A DNA stretch of 35,048 nt from Candidatus Saccharimonadota bacterium (GCA_009781895.1 WQUV01000006.1:1-35048); one strand, 5' to 3'; counted from the first letter of the stretch, positions 1-11,312 are shown. Numbers and translations are program-made. Notes: generated by a model not told the origin, from the letters alone.

Positions 1-447
1 ACGTCGGAACCAGTAGCGGTGCGTGGAGTGGTGGAAGAGGTTAGGCAGGACTTTGGGCAGTTTTGGCGACTGGTAAATGAACGACCAGAGGTAGAGACGC
101 CGAAGAGGCAGCTGTTGGTAGATGTAAATAGGCGAGTTGTGAAGTGCTTTCTGTCTTCGCTGCTCGCGGAGAGCTTGCAGTTTTCACGATCTGGACGGGT
201 CTTTGCACGAGGGACGCGTGGGCGCGTGCAGTTGGGAGTGAGAGACTTTGGGCCAGCGCTCCCGCGTAATTTCACCTATGAGGCTGGGCGGACATTGCCA
301 CTAAGGCCAAGGTCGCGGGCGGCGTTTTTAATGATTCATGAACTGTCGCAAGCGATGGGAGCGGAATTATTGACCACCTCGCACATAGATGGCGCTTCAT
401 TCTTTATTGAGTTGGCAGAGAGTAGGCAGGTGTCATTATGGTGCTAG
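1..447 (+). CDS. Histidine-kinase-like ATPase domain protein, 5'-truncated by the window
   Basis: The reading frame is open to the first base of the window, so the true start probably lies upstream; a GTG at 19 is the first start codon visible. The visible part resembles the C-terminal GHKL ATPase domain of sensor kinases. An N-box-like LLAESLQFS has Glu-Ser where Glu-Asn is usual, VRDFGPALP sits where a DxGxG box is expected, and the end MGAELLT...DGASFFIEL resembles the last strands of such domains. The glycine-rich ATP lid and the N-box Asn are not recognisable, so catalytic activity is doubtful. It overlaps the downstream receiver gene by 10 nt, which supports a two-component pair. The family call rests on pattern only. 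Confidence 0.5.
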   Translation, partial: TSEPVAVRGVVEEVRQDFGQFWRLVNERPEVETPKRQLLVDVNRRVVKCFLSSLLAESLQFSRSGRVFARGTRGRVQLGVRDFGPALPRNFTYEAGRTLPLRPRSRAAFLMIHELSQAMGAELLTTSHIDGASFFIELAESRQVSLWC

Positions 448-776
448 TGGTGACGGCGGATTACTTGCGGGGTGAAATGATAGCAAAGAGCCTAGGCGAT
501 AAGGAGGTTTGTATAGCCAAAGATGCCTTTCAGGCATTAGACGCGCTGGATGGGGCGAAATTAGTATTCTTGGACTATGCTTTACCAGCGGTCAACGGCG
601 CGGCTTTGCTGCATGAGCTGGCAAGCGACAAGGAGCTAGCAAAGATACCGATTGTGTTGATGGCAGATGTAGGGTTAGAGATTGATATGGAGACATACAA
701 TATAGACGAGGTTCTGCCAACTAGAGAGGCGACGCCTGACAGAGTAAGACGATTAGCAGGGCGATATGTCGAGTAG
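438..776 (+). CDS. Stand-alone response-regulator receiver domain, partly degenerate
   Basis: This 112-residue protein is a single CheY-like receiver with no output domain. The phosphoacceptor region LVFLDYALPAVNG is well kept, with the Asp at the end of the beta-3-like strand. Other active-site positions are eroded: the acidic pair near the N-terminus is reduced to one Asp (VVTADY), the Thr/Ser position reads VLMAD, and the conserved Lys before the last helix is missing (DEVLPTREATP). It starts inside the end of the kinase-like gene and overlaps recO by 11 nt, so the three are likely co-translated. It could act as a pseudo-receiver that works by protein contact. The fold assignment is fairly secure; the partner and output are unknown. 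Confidence 0.6.
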   Translation: MVLVVTADYLRGEMIAKSLGDKEVCIAKDAFQALDALDGAKLVFLDYALPAVNGAALLHELASDKELAKIPIVLMADVGLEIDMETYNIDEVLPTREATPDRVRRLAGRYVE

Positions 777-1464
777 TATAGGTGGGCGTGAGTACAAAGG
801 GCAAGCGATAGTTCTGTCGCGGACGAATTACGGCGAGGCGGATCGAATTGTGCATTTCTTGACACCAGAAGGAGTTGTTTCGGCGATCGCGCGAGGGGTG
901 CGGAAGGAGAAGTCGAAGCTGCGTGGCGGCTGTGAGCCTTGGACACTGAATGAGGTTTCGGTGCGGCTAGGGAAGGGTTTGGGGACGGTACAGTCGTCGC
1001 GAGCGCAATATTTGTATGAAAAGATTATTTATGACCTTGCTGCGATGGAAGTGGCCGCGGACATTATTAAGATATTACAACGAGTAACGCGCGATCATAC
1101 GGACGCATATTTCTTTCAAGTTTTACGGCAGGTTTTGGTCGAGCTCGAGCATGGGCCAAATCACCAAGCGGTAACATTATGGGCCTATTTGCAGATTGCA
1201 CAGTCTATGGGTGTACAGCTAAATCTGACGCACGATAATCATGGTGAAGCACTAGAGGTGGGGGCGGAGTATGTGTTTTCGTCGCACGATCATGCTTTTG
1301 CTCTCTCTGTGAATGGTGGGCATGGCGATATATATACGGCGAACCATATCAAGGTTCTGCGCTTGGCAGCTGTGGCAGACCTGTCGACATTCTTGAAGTT
1401 AGAGAGCATAGAGTGCTTGCTGCCTCTGTGTTTGTGCTATGCTCGCGCGATTTTACAGCAGTGA
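766..1464 (+). CDS. recO: DNA repair protein RecO
   Basis: RecO helps load RecA on SSB-coated single-stranded DNA in the RecFOR pathway. The N-terminus has the family OB-fold pattern (GQAIVLSRTNYGEADRIVHFLT, then AIARGVRKEKSKLRGGCEPW), followed by a helical C-terminal half. Its 232 residues fit the usual length. The four-cysteine zinc module seen in some RecO proteins is absent. The ATG at 766 lies inside the end of the receiver gene (11-nt overlap). The 3' end overlaps the convergent priA by 12 nt, so both stop codons lie inside the other gene. Confidence 0.85.
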   Translation: MSSSIGGREYKGQAIVLSRTNYGEADRIVHFLTPEGVVSAIARGVRKEKSKLRGGCEPWTLNEVSVRLGKGLGTVQSSRAQYLYEKIIYDLAAMEVAADIIKILQRVTRDHTDAYFFQVLRQVLVELEHGPNHQAVTLWAYLQIAQSMGVQLNLTHDNHGEALEVGAEYVFSSHDHAFALSVNGGHGDIYTANHIKVLRLAAVADLSTFLKLESIECLLPLCLCYARAILQQ

Positions 1465-3425
1465 TGGCGGATCAAGCTCAAAGCGAAGTTCGGGCGGGAG
1501 GTCATGGACGATTTGGAGAAGATCGGCACGCCGTTGGCTTTTTATGATGATCTGCCAACGGTAGGTATTGTGGGCTCGCTCGTAGAAAGCTGGTGTTGGT
1601 TGTGATATCAGGAGGTCGGGGTATTTGGTGAGTAGAGTTTTGCGGAGTTCGCGAGCTTTACGTATAGCGGTTGTTTCGGTCTTTTGGACGGTGGTGATCT
1701 TAAGAAGGAAGCAGAAGGGCGGGAAGTGCGATTTTTTACGGAAATCAAGAAGTGCAGGCGCGGCACTGATAAAGTCGGCAGTAGCGCCAAAACGAACAAT
1801 TGGGTGATCGGGTCGGTAGGATTGGATAAATATGCGAGAGACTTTTTCGTTACGACCGACTCGGCCGACCACCTGGCTGAGTAGTTGGAAGGCGCGCTCT
1901 TCGGCTGAGAAGTCAGGCATCATGAGGCCGTTGTCAGCCTGGATGACGCCAACTAAGGTGAGGTTGGGGAAGTCAAAGCCCTTAGCAATACTCTGAGTAC
2001 CGATGATAATGTCGACACCGCCAGACTTGACACGGTCGTACTGGGCGGGCATGGCTTCGGCAGCGGATGAGTCACTGTCAAAGCGGGCGATCTTTGCTTC
2101 GGGGAAGATCTTGGTGAGTTCTACCTCAATCATCTTGGTGCCAGTGCCCTTATGGATGACGTTGGCGGACTTGCAGTCGGGGCAAGAGGTTTGGACGGGC
2201 TGGTGGTGCCCGCAAGTATGGCAGAGGAGTTTTCTCTGATCGAGATGAAGAGTGAAGGGCAAGAAACACTCAGGGCAGAGGGCTTGCCAACCGCATCTCT
2301 GACAGAGGGTGACAGGAGCAGAGCCGCGGCGGTTATGGAATATGAGGGTTTGCTCGCCACGCTCAAGATTGTCTTTGATGGCATCGAGTAGGGGGTCGGA
2401 GAGGAAGCGGTGTTTGCGAAGAGCTGCCTGGTCGGTGAGATTGACGAAGAAGAGGTTGGGAGCAGAAGCAGTATCTCTAGCTTTTTCTGTGAGGTGGACG
2501 ATGGCGTCTTTCTTTTCTGCAAGGTAGTAGTCGCTGATGTTTGGGGTGGCAGAGCCGAGGATAGTTCGAGGTGAAATATGGGAGGCGAGGCGTAGCGCTG
2601 AGTACTTAGGGTTTTGATCCTGATGGTAAGAATTGTCATGGCATTCGTCAATGATGACGAGACCGAGATTGCGGACTGGGGCGAAGAGAGCAGAGCGAGC
2701 GCCGACGATTATTTGAGGCCCTTTGTTTTCTAGGATTTGAGTGAAGATTTTGCGACGCTTGGCAGGAGTGAGCTTGGAGTGGATTAGTATCGCGTTAGGG
2801 ATGTATTTTTGGACCTCACTGATGAGCTGGGCGGAAAGGGCGATTTCTGGCACTAGTAGGATGCTGGATTTCTTGAGTTTGAGTTGCTCGAGTATTAAAT
2901 GTAAATATATGTTGGTTTTGCCGCTACCGGTGATGCCGCGGAGCAATATTGTCTTGTTTGGATTGTCACGGATTTCTTGTAGTGACTTTTTCTGACTGGG
3001 ATTTAATGGAGGGTATGCGAAACCAGCTTCCTTCCTCTGTGAAACTGCAGGGCCTAGCGGCCCTCTGTCTCCCCCGGAGACTTCACCTCGCAACACATCG
3101 GAAGGAACTGTTTTTGCTACCCTACCAGTAAGCCCAGCAGGCAAAATAGTTTGCCAGACGACAGGCATTTCGGTGGCATAATATTCGTGCAGGAAATCGG
3201 CGGACTTTAGTAGGTGAGGTGGGAGCGGAGTGTCGTGGATGGTGCGGACGATGGGTTTGGTCTTGAACTCAGGTTGATCAACTTCGCGCGCCACGACCCC
3301 TATAACCTTAGCCCGACCAAGCTCAATCTCGACCAGGGTGCCGATGGGGAGATTCGTATCAGAGCTATAGGTCAATACCCCCGCTCCCGCTCTAAATACT
3401 TTATTGGGAGCGACTTCGTAGTAGA

Positions 3426-3429
<4 letters not shown>
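1453..3429 (-). CDS. priA: Primosomal protein N' (replication restart helicase PriA)
   Basis: PriA recognises stalled forks and recombination intermediates and reloads the replicative helicase. The 658-residue protein has an N-terminal DNA-binding part, a superfamily 2 helicase core with Walker A GITGSGKTNIYL, a motif II reading DECH instead of the usual DEEH, and GSATPN. The cysteine zinc module is intact (CQRCGW..CPECF...CHTCG...CPDC), unlike RpoC in this window. A linker rich in Gly and Pro at about residues 115-145 lies before the helicase core. The start ATG overlaps the topA stop as ATGA, which indicates translational coupling. Convergent with recO. Confidence 0.95.
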
Positions 3430-5774
<2,345 letters not shown>

Positions 5775-5780
5775 TGCCAT

Positions 5781-5809
5781 ATCATAGCATACTAGGGGTG
5801 GATTTGCAA
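5781..5809 (-). promoter_or_regulatory. topA promoter, predicted leaderless
   Basis: On the minus strand TTGCAA (5804-5809), a 17-base spacer ending TGC, then TATGAT (5781-5786): a full -35/extended -10 promoter. Six bases separate the -10 from the ATG at 5774, so the transcript should begin at the start codon with no room for a Shine-Dalgarno site. This supports choosing the second of the two ATGs. Confidence 0.75.
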
Positions 5810-5857
5810 AGTAAGCACGTCTTTCTGGTTACCTAGTGAGCGAAAGCTTAGTGCTAG

Positions 5858-7603
5858 CTAATCTTCGAACTGACTTTGGCGTTTCCACATTTTAGCATAG
5901 ACGCCCTCTCGGCGGACGAGGCTTAGGTGTGTACCGTCTTCGACTATTCTGCCGCCCGCGAGGACGATAATGCGATCCATGTCGCGGAGGGTAGAAAGGC
6001 GATGGGCAACGACGACTGCTGTTTTATTGCGGAAGATGCTTTTGAAGGAGTCTTTGATGATAGCTTCGCTTTCGCTGTCAAGGGCGGAGGTAGCTTCGTC
6101 AAGTATCATGACTGGCGCACCTTGGAGCATGGCACGAGCAATGGCTACGCGTTGTTTTTGTCCGCCAGAGAGCTTGATGCCGCGTTCGCCGACGATTGTA
6201 TCGAGTCCGTGAGGAAGGGTTTTGATGAGGTCGGTGAGGTGGGCGGCGCGAACGGCTTTTAAGACTTGTTCTCTGGTGGCTTTTGGGTTGCCGAGGCGGA
6301 TATTTGCGTCGATAGTGTCGTGCATCAGGAGGGGTCCTTGGGGGACGTAGGCCATATTGCGACGCAAAGAGTCTTGCTTGACATTACGAACGTCGAGGCT
6401 GTCGATCATAACTTTGCCGCTTTCGACATCATCAAAGCGCATAATCAGCTTGACAAGAGTAGTCTTACCAGCACCGCTAACACCAACGATGCCAACTTTC
6501 TGACCAGCTGGGATCTGTAATGAGAGATTCCTGAAGACTTTATTGCCTTCATAGCCCATAGTGACGTGAGAAAGCTCTATGTTGCCCCTGATCTTTTTAA
6601 GAGTCTTGGCACCTGGCTTATCGACGATTTTATTTTGGCGCTCCATAAACTCGGCGGCGGGCTGGATTTTGTCGATGCAGTCGGAGATGTCTTCGATGTC
6701 GTCATTTAAGCTGTAGCAGCCGACGAGAATAGTCATTAGGTATTGCATGATAAGGATGGCAGCGGTGAGCGAGATGGCGCTGGTGTAGCCTTGCCAGACG
6801 ACGAGGAGAGCGGCAGAAGAAAAGAAGAGGAAGCCGACAAGTTCTTTGCCTAGGCCGAGACGTATGGTTAGAAAATGCTTACGGAGAAAGTGTTTGATTT
6901 CGAGGTCCCAGCGTTTTTCCATGCGGCGCGATAGATCTCTTTCGCGGGCGGCGGCGCGAATGGCAATGATATTCATCATGATGTCGGAGATGATGCCAGT
7001 GTTCTCGTGGTAGGTGTCACGAGCTTTTTGACGAGTTGGTTGGAGATATTTAGCTGACCATTTGGCGTAAAATATAAGACTGATGCCGAGAGCGGCGACT
7101 ACCAGGCCGATTAGCCAGCTTTGGGTGAAGATAATGATGGTTGGTAGGACGATAGCGATGACGGTTTCAGAAAAGCGACGGCGAATGAAGCGGAGGAGGT
7201 CGAGAACACTGTCGCCGAGACTGCGGGCGCGGGCGGCAAGCTGGCCAGTCTTATTGTTGGCGAAATACTCAACGTCGGCCTGGACGAGCTTGTCGAAGTG
7301 CTTATTCATGATAATACGATAGCCGATATGTTCGACCTTGGTGGCGTAATAATAGCCGAGAGGAGCGGCAACGCCGTGGACAAAAGACATCGCAGCATAG
7401 GCGAGAGCGAAGTAGAGAGCGCCACGAAAGTCACCCATTGCCATGCGCCCAAGCATAAGACTAGAGAAGAGTGGCATAAGGACGATCTTAGCAATACGGA
7501 AGGAGATGGAGAGACTCATAGCGCCCCACCAGGCTTTGTAGCGGCCATAAGTACCCCAAACCAAGCGCCAAGCTTGCGAAGTATCTCCCGTGTTTCGTTT
7601 CAT
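5858..7603 (-). CDS. ABC exporter, fused permease and ATPase half-transporter
   Basis: This 581-residue half-transporter has an N-terminal membrane domain (hydrophobic segments within about residues 26-300) and a C-terminal ATPase. The ATPase has Walker A GVSGAGKTT (374-382), the Q-loop YVPQG (Gln422), signature LSGGQKQR (from 478), Walker B VMILDE with the catalytic Glu near 503, D-loop SALD and the switch His in VVAHR (His534). All catalytic residues are present, so it should be an active homodimeric or heterodimeric ABCB/MsbA-type exporter; the substrate cannot be told. It lies 34 nt downstream of the thioredoxin-like gene, with its own -10 six bases before the ATG. Confidence 0.9.
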   Translation of the reverse strand: MKRNTGDTSQAWRLVWGTYGRYKAWWGAMSLSISFRIAKIVLMPLFSSLMLGRMAMGDFRGALYFALAYAAMSFVHGVAAPLGYYYATKVEHIGYRIIMNKHFDKLVQADVEYFANNKTGQLAARARSLGDSVLDLLRFIRRRFSETVIAIVLPTIIIFTQSWLIGLVVAALGISLIFYAKWSAKYLQPTRQKARDTYHENTGIISDIMMNIIAIRAAARERDLSRRMEKRWDLEIKHFLRKHFLTIRLGLGKELVGFLFFSSAALLVVWQGYTSAISLTAAILIMQYLMTILVGCYSLNDDIEDISDCIDKIQPAAEFMERQNKIVDKPGAKTLKKIRGNIELSHVTMGYEGNKVFRNLSLQIPAGQKVGIVGVSGAGKTTLVKLIMRFDDVESGKVMIDSLDVRNVKQDSLRRNMAYVPQGPLLMHDTIDANIRLGNPKATREQVLKAVRAAHLTDLIKTLPHGLDTIVGERGIKLSGGQKQRVAIARAMLQGAPVMILDEATSALDSESEAIIKDSFKSIFRNKTAVVVAHRLSTLRDMDRIIVLAGGRIVEDGTHLSLVRREGVYAKMWKRQSQFED

Positions 7604-7604
7604 G

Positions 7605-7621
7605 ATCTGATTATATCAGAT
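7605..7621 (-). promoter_or_regulatory. ABC exporter -10 within an inverted repeat
   Basis: The minus strand reads TGATATAAT (7610-7618), an extended -10, then six bases and the ATG at 7603. No good -35 is seen. The -10 is embedded in a perfect inverted repeat, ATCTGAT-TAT-ATCAGAT (7-3-7), which could be an operator for a dimeric repressor or a small hairpin. The leaderless reading is inferred from spacing alone. Confidence 0.55.
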
Positions 7622-7637
7622 GTGGGGTGTTTGATAG

Positions 7638-8423
7638 CTAGCAAGCGGAGTCGACGTCGGCGCCTGGGCAGGTGGTGACGCCAAGTGTAGAGCGAATAAC
7701 GCGTTCGTAAATAGTGCGGAGATAGCGAATCTCGTCCTCAGCGAGAGGGTTCCATTGATTACCGTACGGATTGCCAGGTATGGAAGCGGGGACAGTATAG
7801 ACGTGGGAGTCGACGATCCGACCGTCACGAATTGCTATCACGGTCGGGACGAAGATGCGGAGTTCGCCAGTGTCGAAGCGGTTGCCGTCAGTATCGGTAA
7901 TATGGAAGGGGTTGAGGTCCATTGGCTCGATTACAGAACGAAAGGCAACAAGAAGATCTTGATACCGAGGGTGCCCAGGATTGGTCATGACAGGTTGACC
8001 GTCTTGGACTTGCCAGGTGGTGCGAATAGTAGTCATATCTATGTAGTAGATGGTGTCGATGCCTTGCGCGAGCGCTACGTCGATTAGGAGGGGCGCCATC
8101 TGTCTGCACCACGGACACTGCGGGAAGCCAAAGAAGATCAATCCAGTACCAGACTCAACAATCTCGAGGATGCGCTCTGGTGTGGCATAATTTACGAGAT
8201 TGAACTCGGGGATAGAGACAGTCTGCATTGTTTGGGTACCAGCGGCGTTTGGCTGGCCGTTGAGAGCTTCGAATTCTTCGCGAAAACGGCGCATGTCAGA
8301 AGTGGCGATGCGTTCTTCGGTGTGCTGGTTGTCGTTTCGGTCGTGCGAAACGAAGAACCAAGCTCCGATGCCGAGCGCAATAGTCAGCATGAATGCAAGA
8401 CTCAAGAATAGCTTTTTGCTCAT
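7638..8423 (-). CDS. Membrane-anchored thioredoxin-fold protein
   Basis: An N-terminal signal anchor (KLFLSLAFMLTIALGIGAWFF) is followed by a charged linker and a thioredoxin-like domain containing FFGFPQCPWCRQM, so the active site is CPWC at about residues 103-106. Two more cysteines lie near the C-terminus (VTTCPGADVDSAC). The domain should face outside the membrane and act in disulfide exchange or redox defence. I chose the ATG at 8423, which overlaps the stop of the preceding zinc-ribbon gene as ATGA; an ATG four codons upstream (8435) is also possible. It sits between the zinc-ribbon gene and the ABC exporter. Confidence 0.75.
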   Translation of the reverse strand: MSKKLFLSLAFMLTIALGIGAWFFVSHDRNDNQHTEERIATSDMRRFREEFEALNGQPNAAGTQTMQTVSIPEFNLVNYATPERILEIVESGTGLIFFGFPQCPWCRQMAPLLIDVALAQGIDTIYYIDMTTIRTTWQVQDGQPVMTNPGHPRYQDLLVAFRSVIEPMDLNPFHITDTDGNRFDTGELRIFVPTVIAIRDGRIVDSHVYTVPASIPGNPYGNQWNPLAEDEIRYLRTIYERVIRSTLGVTTCPGADVDSAC

Positions 8424-8710
8424 GCCTGCTTCCATCGCTTGAGGGTCGGAAGAGTTTTTCGGGCGTGCTCGAGCATTTCCTCTTTGCTAAGATCAGCCAT
8501 TTCGGCGTAGTTGACGCTGTCGGCGATCATCTCGTCGAGGGTCATATTGCTGGTGAAAACGCCGTCCTTGAAGCAGTAAATGCAGTATTCTTCATTAGGC
8601 GTGCCGTTTTCGTTGGTACCCTTATCTAGGGCTTGTGGACCACTAATAGGACCCGAGCAGCTTTGACAGATCACCCAGTTTCCATAGTCTTCTTGTGCTG
8701 CACCTTCCAT
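8420..8710 (-). CDS. Small zinc-ribbon protein (PF12674-like)
   Basis: A 96-residue soluble protein with two CxxC knuckles, CQSC (15-18) and CIYC (43-46), separated by a polar Gly/Asn-rich loop (KGTNENGTPNEEY). The tail MTLDEMIADSV...LPTLKRWK is very like the putative zinc-ribbon family PF12674. The molecular function of this family is not known. It has a strong Shine-Dalgarno (AAGGAGG) four bases before the ATG, in contrast to the leaderless genes nearby. It is the first gene of the unit with the thioredoxin-like protein, so a redox or metal link is possible but unproven. Confidence 0.75.
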   Translation of the reverse strand: MEGAAQEDYGNWVICQSCSGPISGPQALDKGTNENGTPNEEYCIYCFKDGVFTSNMTLDEMIADSVNYAEMADLSKEEMLEHARKTLPTLKRWKQA

Positions 8711-8736
8711 AAATCCTCCTTAGAATATATGAGTGT

Positions 8737-8745
8737 ATTATATCA
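8737..8745 (-). promoter_or_regulatory. Extended -10 promoter of the zinc-ribbon/thioredoxin-like unit
   Basis: The minus strand reads TGATATAAT; no clear -35 is present 17 bases upstream. The transcript would have a leader of about 20 nt that carries the AAGGAGG ribosome binding site. It is back to back with the rpmG promoter at 8763-8791. Confidence 0.55.
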
Positions 8746-8762
8746 TATCGGGGGCGGAAATC

Positions 8763-8791
8763 TTGATTCTAGAGAGGGGGTGTGATATAAT
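8763..8791 (+). promoter_or_regulatory. rpmG-tig promoter
   Basis: TTGATT (8763-8768), a 17-base spacer ending TGA, then TATAAT (8786-8791): a -35 with an extended -10. The leader to the rpmG ATG is about 28 nt and is purine-rich (AAGGGGAGAAAAGGA). Confidence 0.75.
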
Positions 8792-8825
8792 AAGGGGAGA
8801 AAAGGACACGTAATAGGGGCATAAT

Positions 8826-9035
8826 ATGGCAAGTAAGAATAATACAAAGCGAAAACTAGTAGGCTTGGTTAGCGATGAGAGCGGTAACCGAACTTACTAT
8901 ACTAAGAAGAACACAATGAACACTCCAGACAAGCTAGTGCTCCGTAAGTACGATCCAGTGCTCCGTAAGCACGTGACTTACACCGAGACTAAGAAGAACC
9001 TCGGTCGAAACGAAGTCAAACAGAAGAAAAACTAG
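8826..9035 (+). CDS. rpmG: Ribosomal protein bL33, cysteine-free form
   Basis: A small basic 69-residue protein of the 50S subunit. The L33 signature is clear: [19 protein letters not shown], then [26 protein letters not shown]. The paired cysteines of the zinc-binding L33 form are absent (no Cys at all). A C-terminal extension of about 12 residues ([12 protein letters not shown]) follows the core. It is followed 32 nt later by tig. Confidence 0.85.
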   Translation: MASKNNTKRKLVGLVSDESGNRTYYTKKNTMNTPDKLVLRKYDPVLRKHVTYTETKKNLGRNEVKQKKN

Positions 9036-9067
9036 TTAATTTAAAATTATTTTAAGGAGGTCGTCTG

Positions 9068-10282
9068 ATGAAATCAGAGATGAAGAAATTAGATGGTGGG
9101 CGAGTAGAGCTACGGGTGGTATTGGACAAGCCAGAGATTGAAGCGGCTCATAAGGCTGCCGTGGAGTTCTTGGCGAAGGACGTGAAGGTGAAGGGCTATC
9201 GCCCTGGTAAGGCACCACTGTATGCTGTAGAGCGCCAGTTAGATCCGAATGCCTTGATTCAACATACAACTGAACTTATGGTGCGCAGTACGCTACTAGA
9301 CGCAATGCGTGAGCATAAGGTTCACTTTTCAAATCAGCCAGAAGTTGACGTAGTGAAATTTGTGCCAGCAGAGACGTTTGAGTATAAGGCGACAGCTGAC
9401 CTAATGCCAGAAGTGAAGCTGGGCGACTACAAGAACCTCAAAGCAAAGCGACCAAAACCAGAAAAAGTATCGGCAGAGGAGGTTGAAGCTTTCATTAAGT
9501 CTATGGCAGGCCGAAATCGCACCTGGAAAGAAGTGAAGCGAGTAGCAAAGAGCGGCGACCGAGTGATTATGGACTTCCTGGGCAAGGAGAGCGGCACACC
9601 GTTTGAAGGTGGCGCAGGTAAAGATTTTGCATTAGAGCTAGGTTCAAATATGTTCGTGCCAGGCTTCGAAGAGAAAGTGGTAGGACACAAAGCGGGTGAA
9701 GAGTTCGTGATCGATCTGAGGTTCCCTAAAGACTACCATGCTCACTTAGCGAACAAGAAGGTGCAGTTTGAGATCAAGCTCCATAGGGTTGAGGAAGGTT
9801 CGGGTGTCACAGTTGACGATGCTTTCGCGAAGACTATGGGATTCCCAGACCTCAAATCATTTGAGTCGGAAGTGGCACATAACCGCGAGCGAGTAGCTGA
9901 GACAGAAGCAGATGATCGACATGTTGACGCTCTAGTGCAGGAACTAGTAAAGAAGAGTAAGATAACAATGCCAGAAGGCGTTGTGACCCGAATGATGCAA
10001 GAGATTGAGCAGCAGTCACCAGGCGCACCAAGGGAGCTGGTTGAGACTCAGGCAAGGACAAGAGCTGAAATGCTCTCAGTCTTAAATGAGCTAGCTGTAG
10101 CGATGAAGATTGCCGTGACCGACGAAGAGTTAGCGCAGCAGATTGATGTGCTGAAGATCCAACATAAAGACAACGCGCAACTTGTGGAGCGTCTGAATAC
10201 TCAGTTTGTACAGGATGATATCAGAGGTCGTATGCGGATGGATAAGGTTGTGGGCGAGCTCCGAAAACTCTACTCTAAGTGA
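9068..10282 (+). CDS. tig: Trigger factor (ribosome-associated chaperone and prolyl isomerase)
   Basis: Trigger factor binds L23 at the ribosome exit and shields nascent chains. The N-terminal ribosome-binding domain keeps the signature region as VKGYRPGKAPLYAVERQL (usually GFRxGK). An FKBP-type isomerase domain follows (SGDRVIMDFLG...FVPGFEEKVVGHKAGEEF), then the helical chaperone C-domain. At 404 residues it is slightly short for the family. A strong Shine-Dalgarno, AAGGAGG, lies just before the ATG. Likely co-transcribed with rpmG and ended by the hairpin at 10429-10456. Confidence 0.95.
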   Translation: MKSEMKKLDGGRVELRVVLDKPEIEAAHKAAVEFLAKDVKVKGYRPGKAPLYAVERQLDPNALIQHTTELMVRSTLLDAMREHKVHFSNQPEVDVVKFVPAETFEYKATADLMPEVKLGDYKNLKAKRPKPEKVSAEEVEAFIKSMAGRNRTWKEVKRVAKSGDRVIMDFLGKESGTPFEGGAGKDFALELGSNMFVPGFEEKVVGHKAGEEFVIDLRFPKDYHAHLANKKVQFEIKLHRVEEGSGVTVDDAFAKTMGFPDLKSFESEVAHNRERVAETEADDRHVDALVQELVKKSKITMPEGVVTRMMQEIEQQSPGAPRELVETQARTRAEMLSVLNELAVAMKIAVTDEELAQQIDVLKIQHKDNAQLVERLNTQFVQDDIRGRMRMDKVVGELRKLYSK

Positions 10283-10428
10283 GAAGCTTCTCCATTTAGC
10301 GCAGGGCGTTGTTAAAGTTTCCGGTGCGTACTCACTGTATGCTAGATATAGTTCCGTGCGCTCCTCGACTTTGCCTAGCCCTGCATCTAAATGGCTGGAA
10401 GCTGGACAGCCTAATACATAGAGCTATA

Positions 10429-10456
10429 ATAATAACCCGAGAAGTCGGGTTATTAT
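10429..10456. terminator. Bidirectional hairpin terminator between tig and rpsI
   Basis: A perfect 12-bp stem, ATAATAACCCGA / TCGGGTTATTAT, with a GAAG loop. It sits between convergent tig (+) and rpsI (-), and its A/T-rich flanks would serve both directions. The 150 nt between tig and the hairpin hold no gene or tRNA that I can recognise. Confidence 0.75.
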
Positions 10457-10476
10457 GGTGGTGCGATAGGGCGGGG

Positions 10477-10869
10477 TTAGCGTTTGCTGAATTGCTCGCG
10501 TTTGCGGGCAGAGCGTAGACCGTATTTCTTGCGTTCTTTCTCGCGGCTGTCGCGCTTCATTAGGCCGGCCTTCTTGAGGACTGGGCGTAGATCGGCAGCT
10601 TCGGTGACGATAGCTTTTGCGATTGCCATGCGGATTGCATCGAGTTGACCACTAGTGCCGCCACCGCGAGCAACGATAGTGACATCTAGGTCTTTCTTGC
10701 CAGAGATGGTAAAGACTTGCTCTAGCTCTTCGAGCATAGCTTTGTTGTCATTTAGATATTCAGCAGCTGGCTTGCCGTTGATGGTGATATTACCCTTACC
10801 TTTGAAAACACGAGCGGTTGCGACTGCCGACTTGCGGCGGCCAATGCCATAAGTGTATCGATCTGCCAT
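10477..10869 (-). CDS. rpsI: Ribosomal protein uS9
   Basis: A 130-residue 30S head protein whose C-terminal tail reaches the P-site tRNA. Family marks are YGIGRRKSAVATARV at the N-terminus, ARGGGTSGQLDAIRMAIAKAI in the middle, and the basic tail KKYGLRSARKREQFSKR with the invariant SKR end. It starts 2 nt after the rplM stop and is the last gene of the infA-rpsI operon. Confidence 0.97.
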   Translation of the reverse strand: MADRYTYGIGRRKSAVATARVFKGKGNITINGKPAAEYLNDNKAMLEELEQVFTISGKKDLDVTIVARGGGTSGQLDAIRMAIAKAIVTEAADLRPVLKKAGLMKRDSREKERKKYGLRSARKREQFSKR

Positions 10870-10871
10870 AA

Positions 10872-11312
10872 TTATTTAACCTCTACTTTCTTTGGTGTCT
10901 GCGCGGTATGAGCGTGCTCAGCGCCTGCAAAGACTTTGAGTCGAGCCATACGGTCAGCCTGAAGTTTGTTCTTCGGCAACATACCCTTGACGGCTTCTTC
11001 GATGACGCGTTCTGGGTTGCTGCGGAGTAGGTCTTCAAGTGACTTAGCCTTTAGGTTGCCGATATAGCCGCTGTGGCGGTAGTATTTCTTGTCTGTGAGC
11101 TTACTGCCAGTAACGCCGACTTTAGCTGCGTTGATGACAACCACATAGTCACCGTTGTCGACATGCGGAGTGAAGGTCGTCTTAGTCTTGCCAGATACTA
11201 GATTAGCGACGACAGTTGCGACGCGACCAATTGAGTTCTCGCTGGCGTCAACTACGTACCAAGTGCGCTCAATCTCTGCTGGCTTCTGTGAGAAAGTCTT
11301 AAAAAGTTTCAT
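10872..11312 (-). CDS. rplM: Ribosomal protein uL13
   Basis: A 50S protein of 146 residues. The sequence has WYVVDASENSIGRVATVVANLVSGK, the core HVDNGDYVVVINAAKVGVTGSKLTDKKYYRHSGY split across the middle, and GMLPKNKLQADRMARLKVFAGAEHAH, all typical of L13. Its start shares one base with the rplQ stop. Placing rplM-rpsI directly after rplQ is a common arrangement. Confidence 0.97.
   Translation of the reverse strand: MKLFKTFSQKPAEIERTWYVVDASENSIGRVATVVANLVSGKTKTTFTPHVDNGDYVVVINAAKVGVTGSKLTDKKYYRHSGYIGNLKAKSLEDLLRSNPERVIEEAVKGMLPKNKLQADRMARLKVFAGAEHAHTAQTPKKVEVK

Noticed and set aside
2130-2651. 173-codon minus-strand frame within priA
   Set aside because: Overlaps the helicase and zinc motifs of priA in another frame and shows Ser/Thr/Pro-rich shadow composition.
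10283-10428. tRNA gene between tig and rpsI
   Set aside because: No acceptor/T-loop pattern could be folded.
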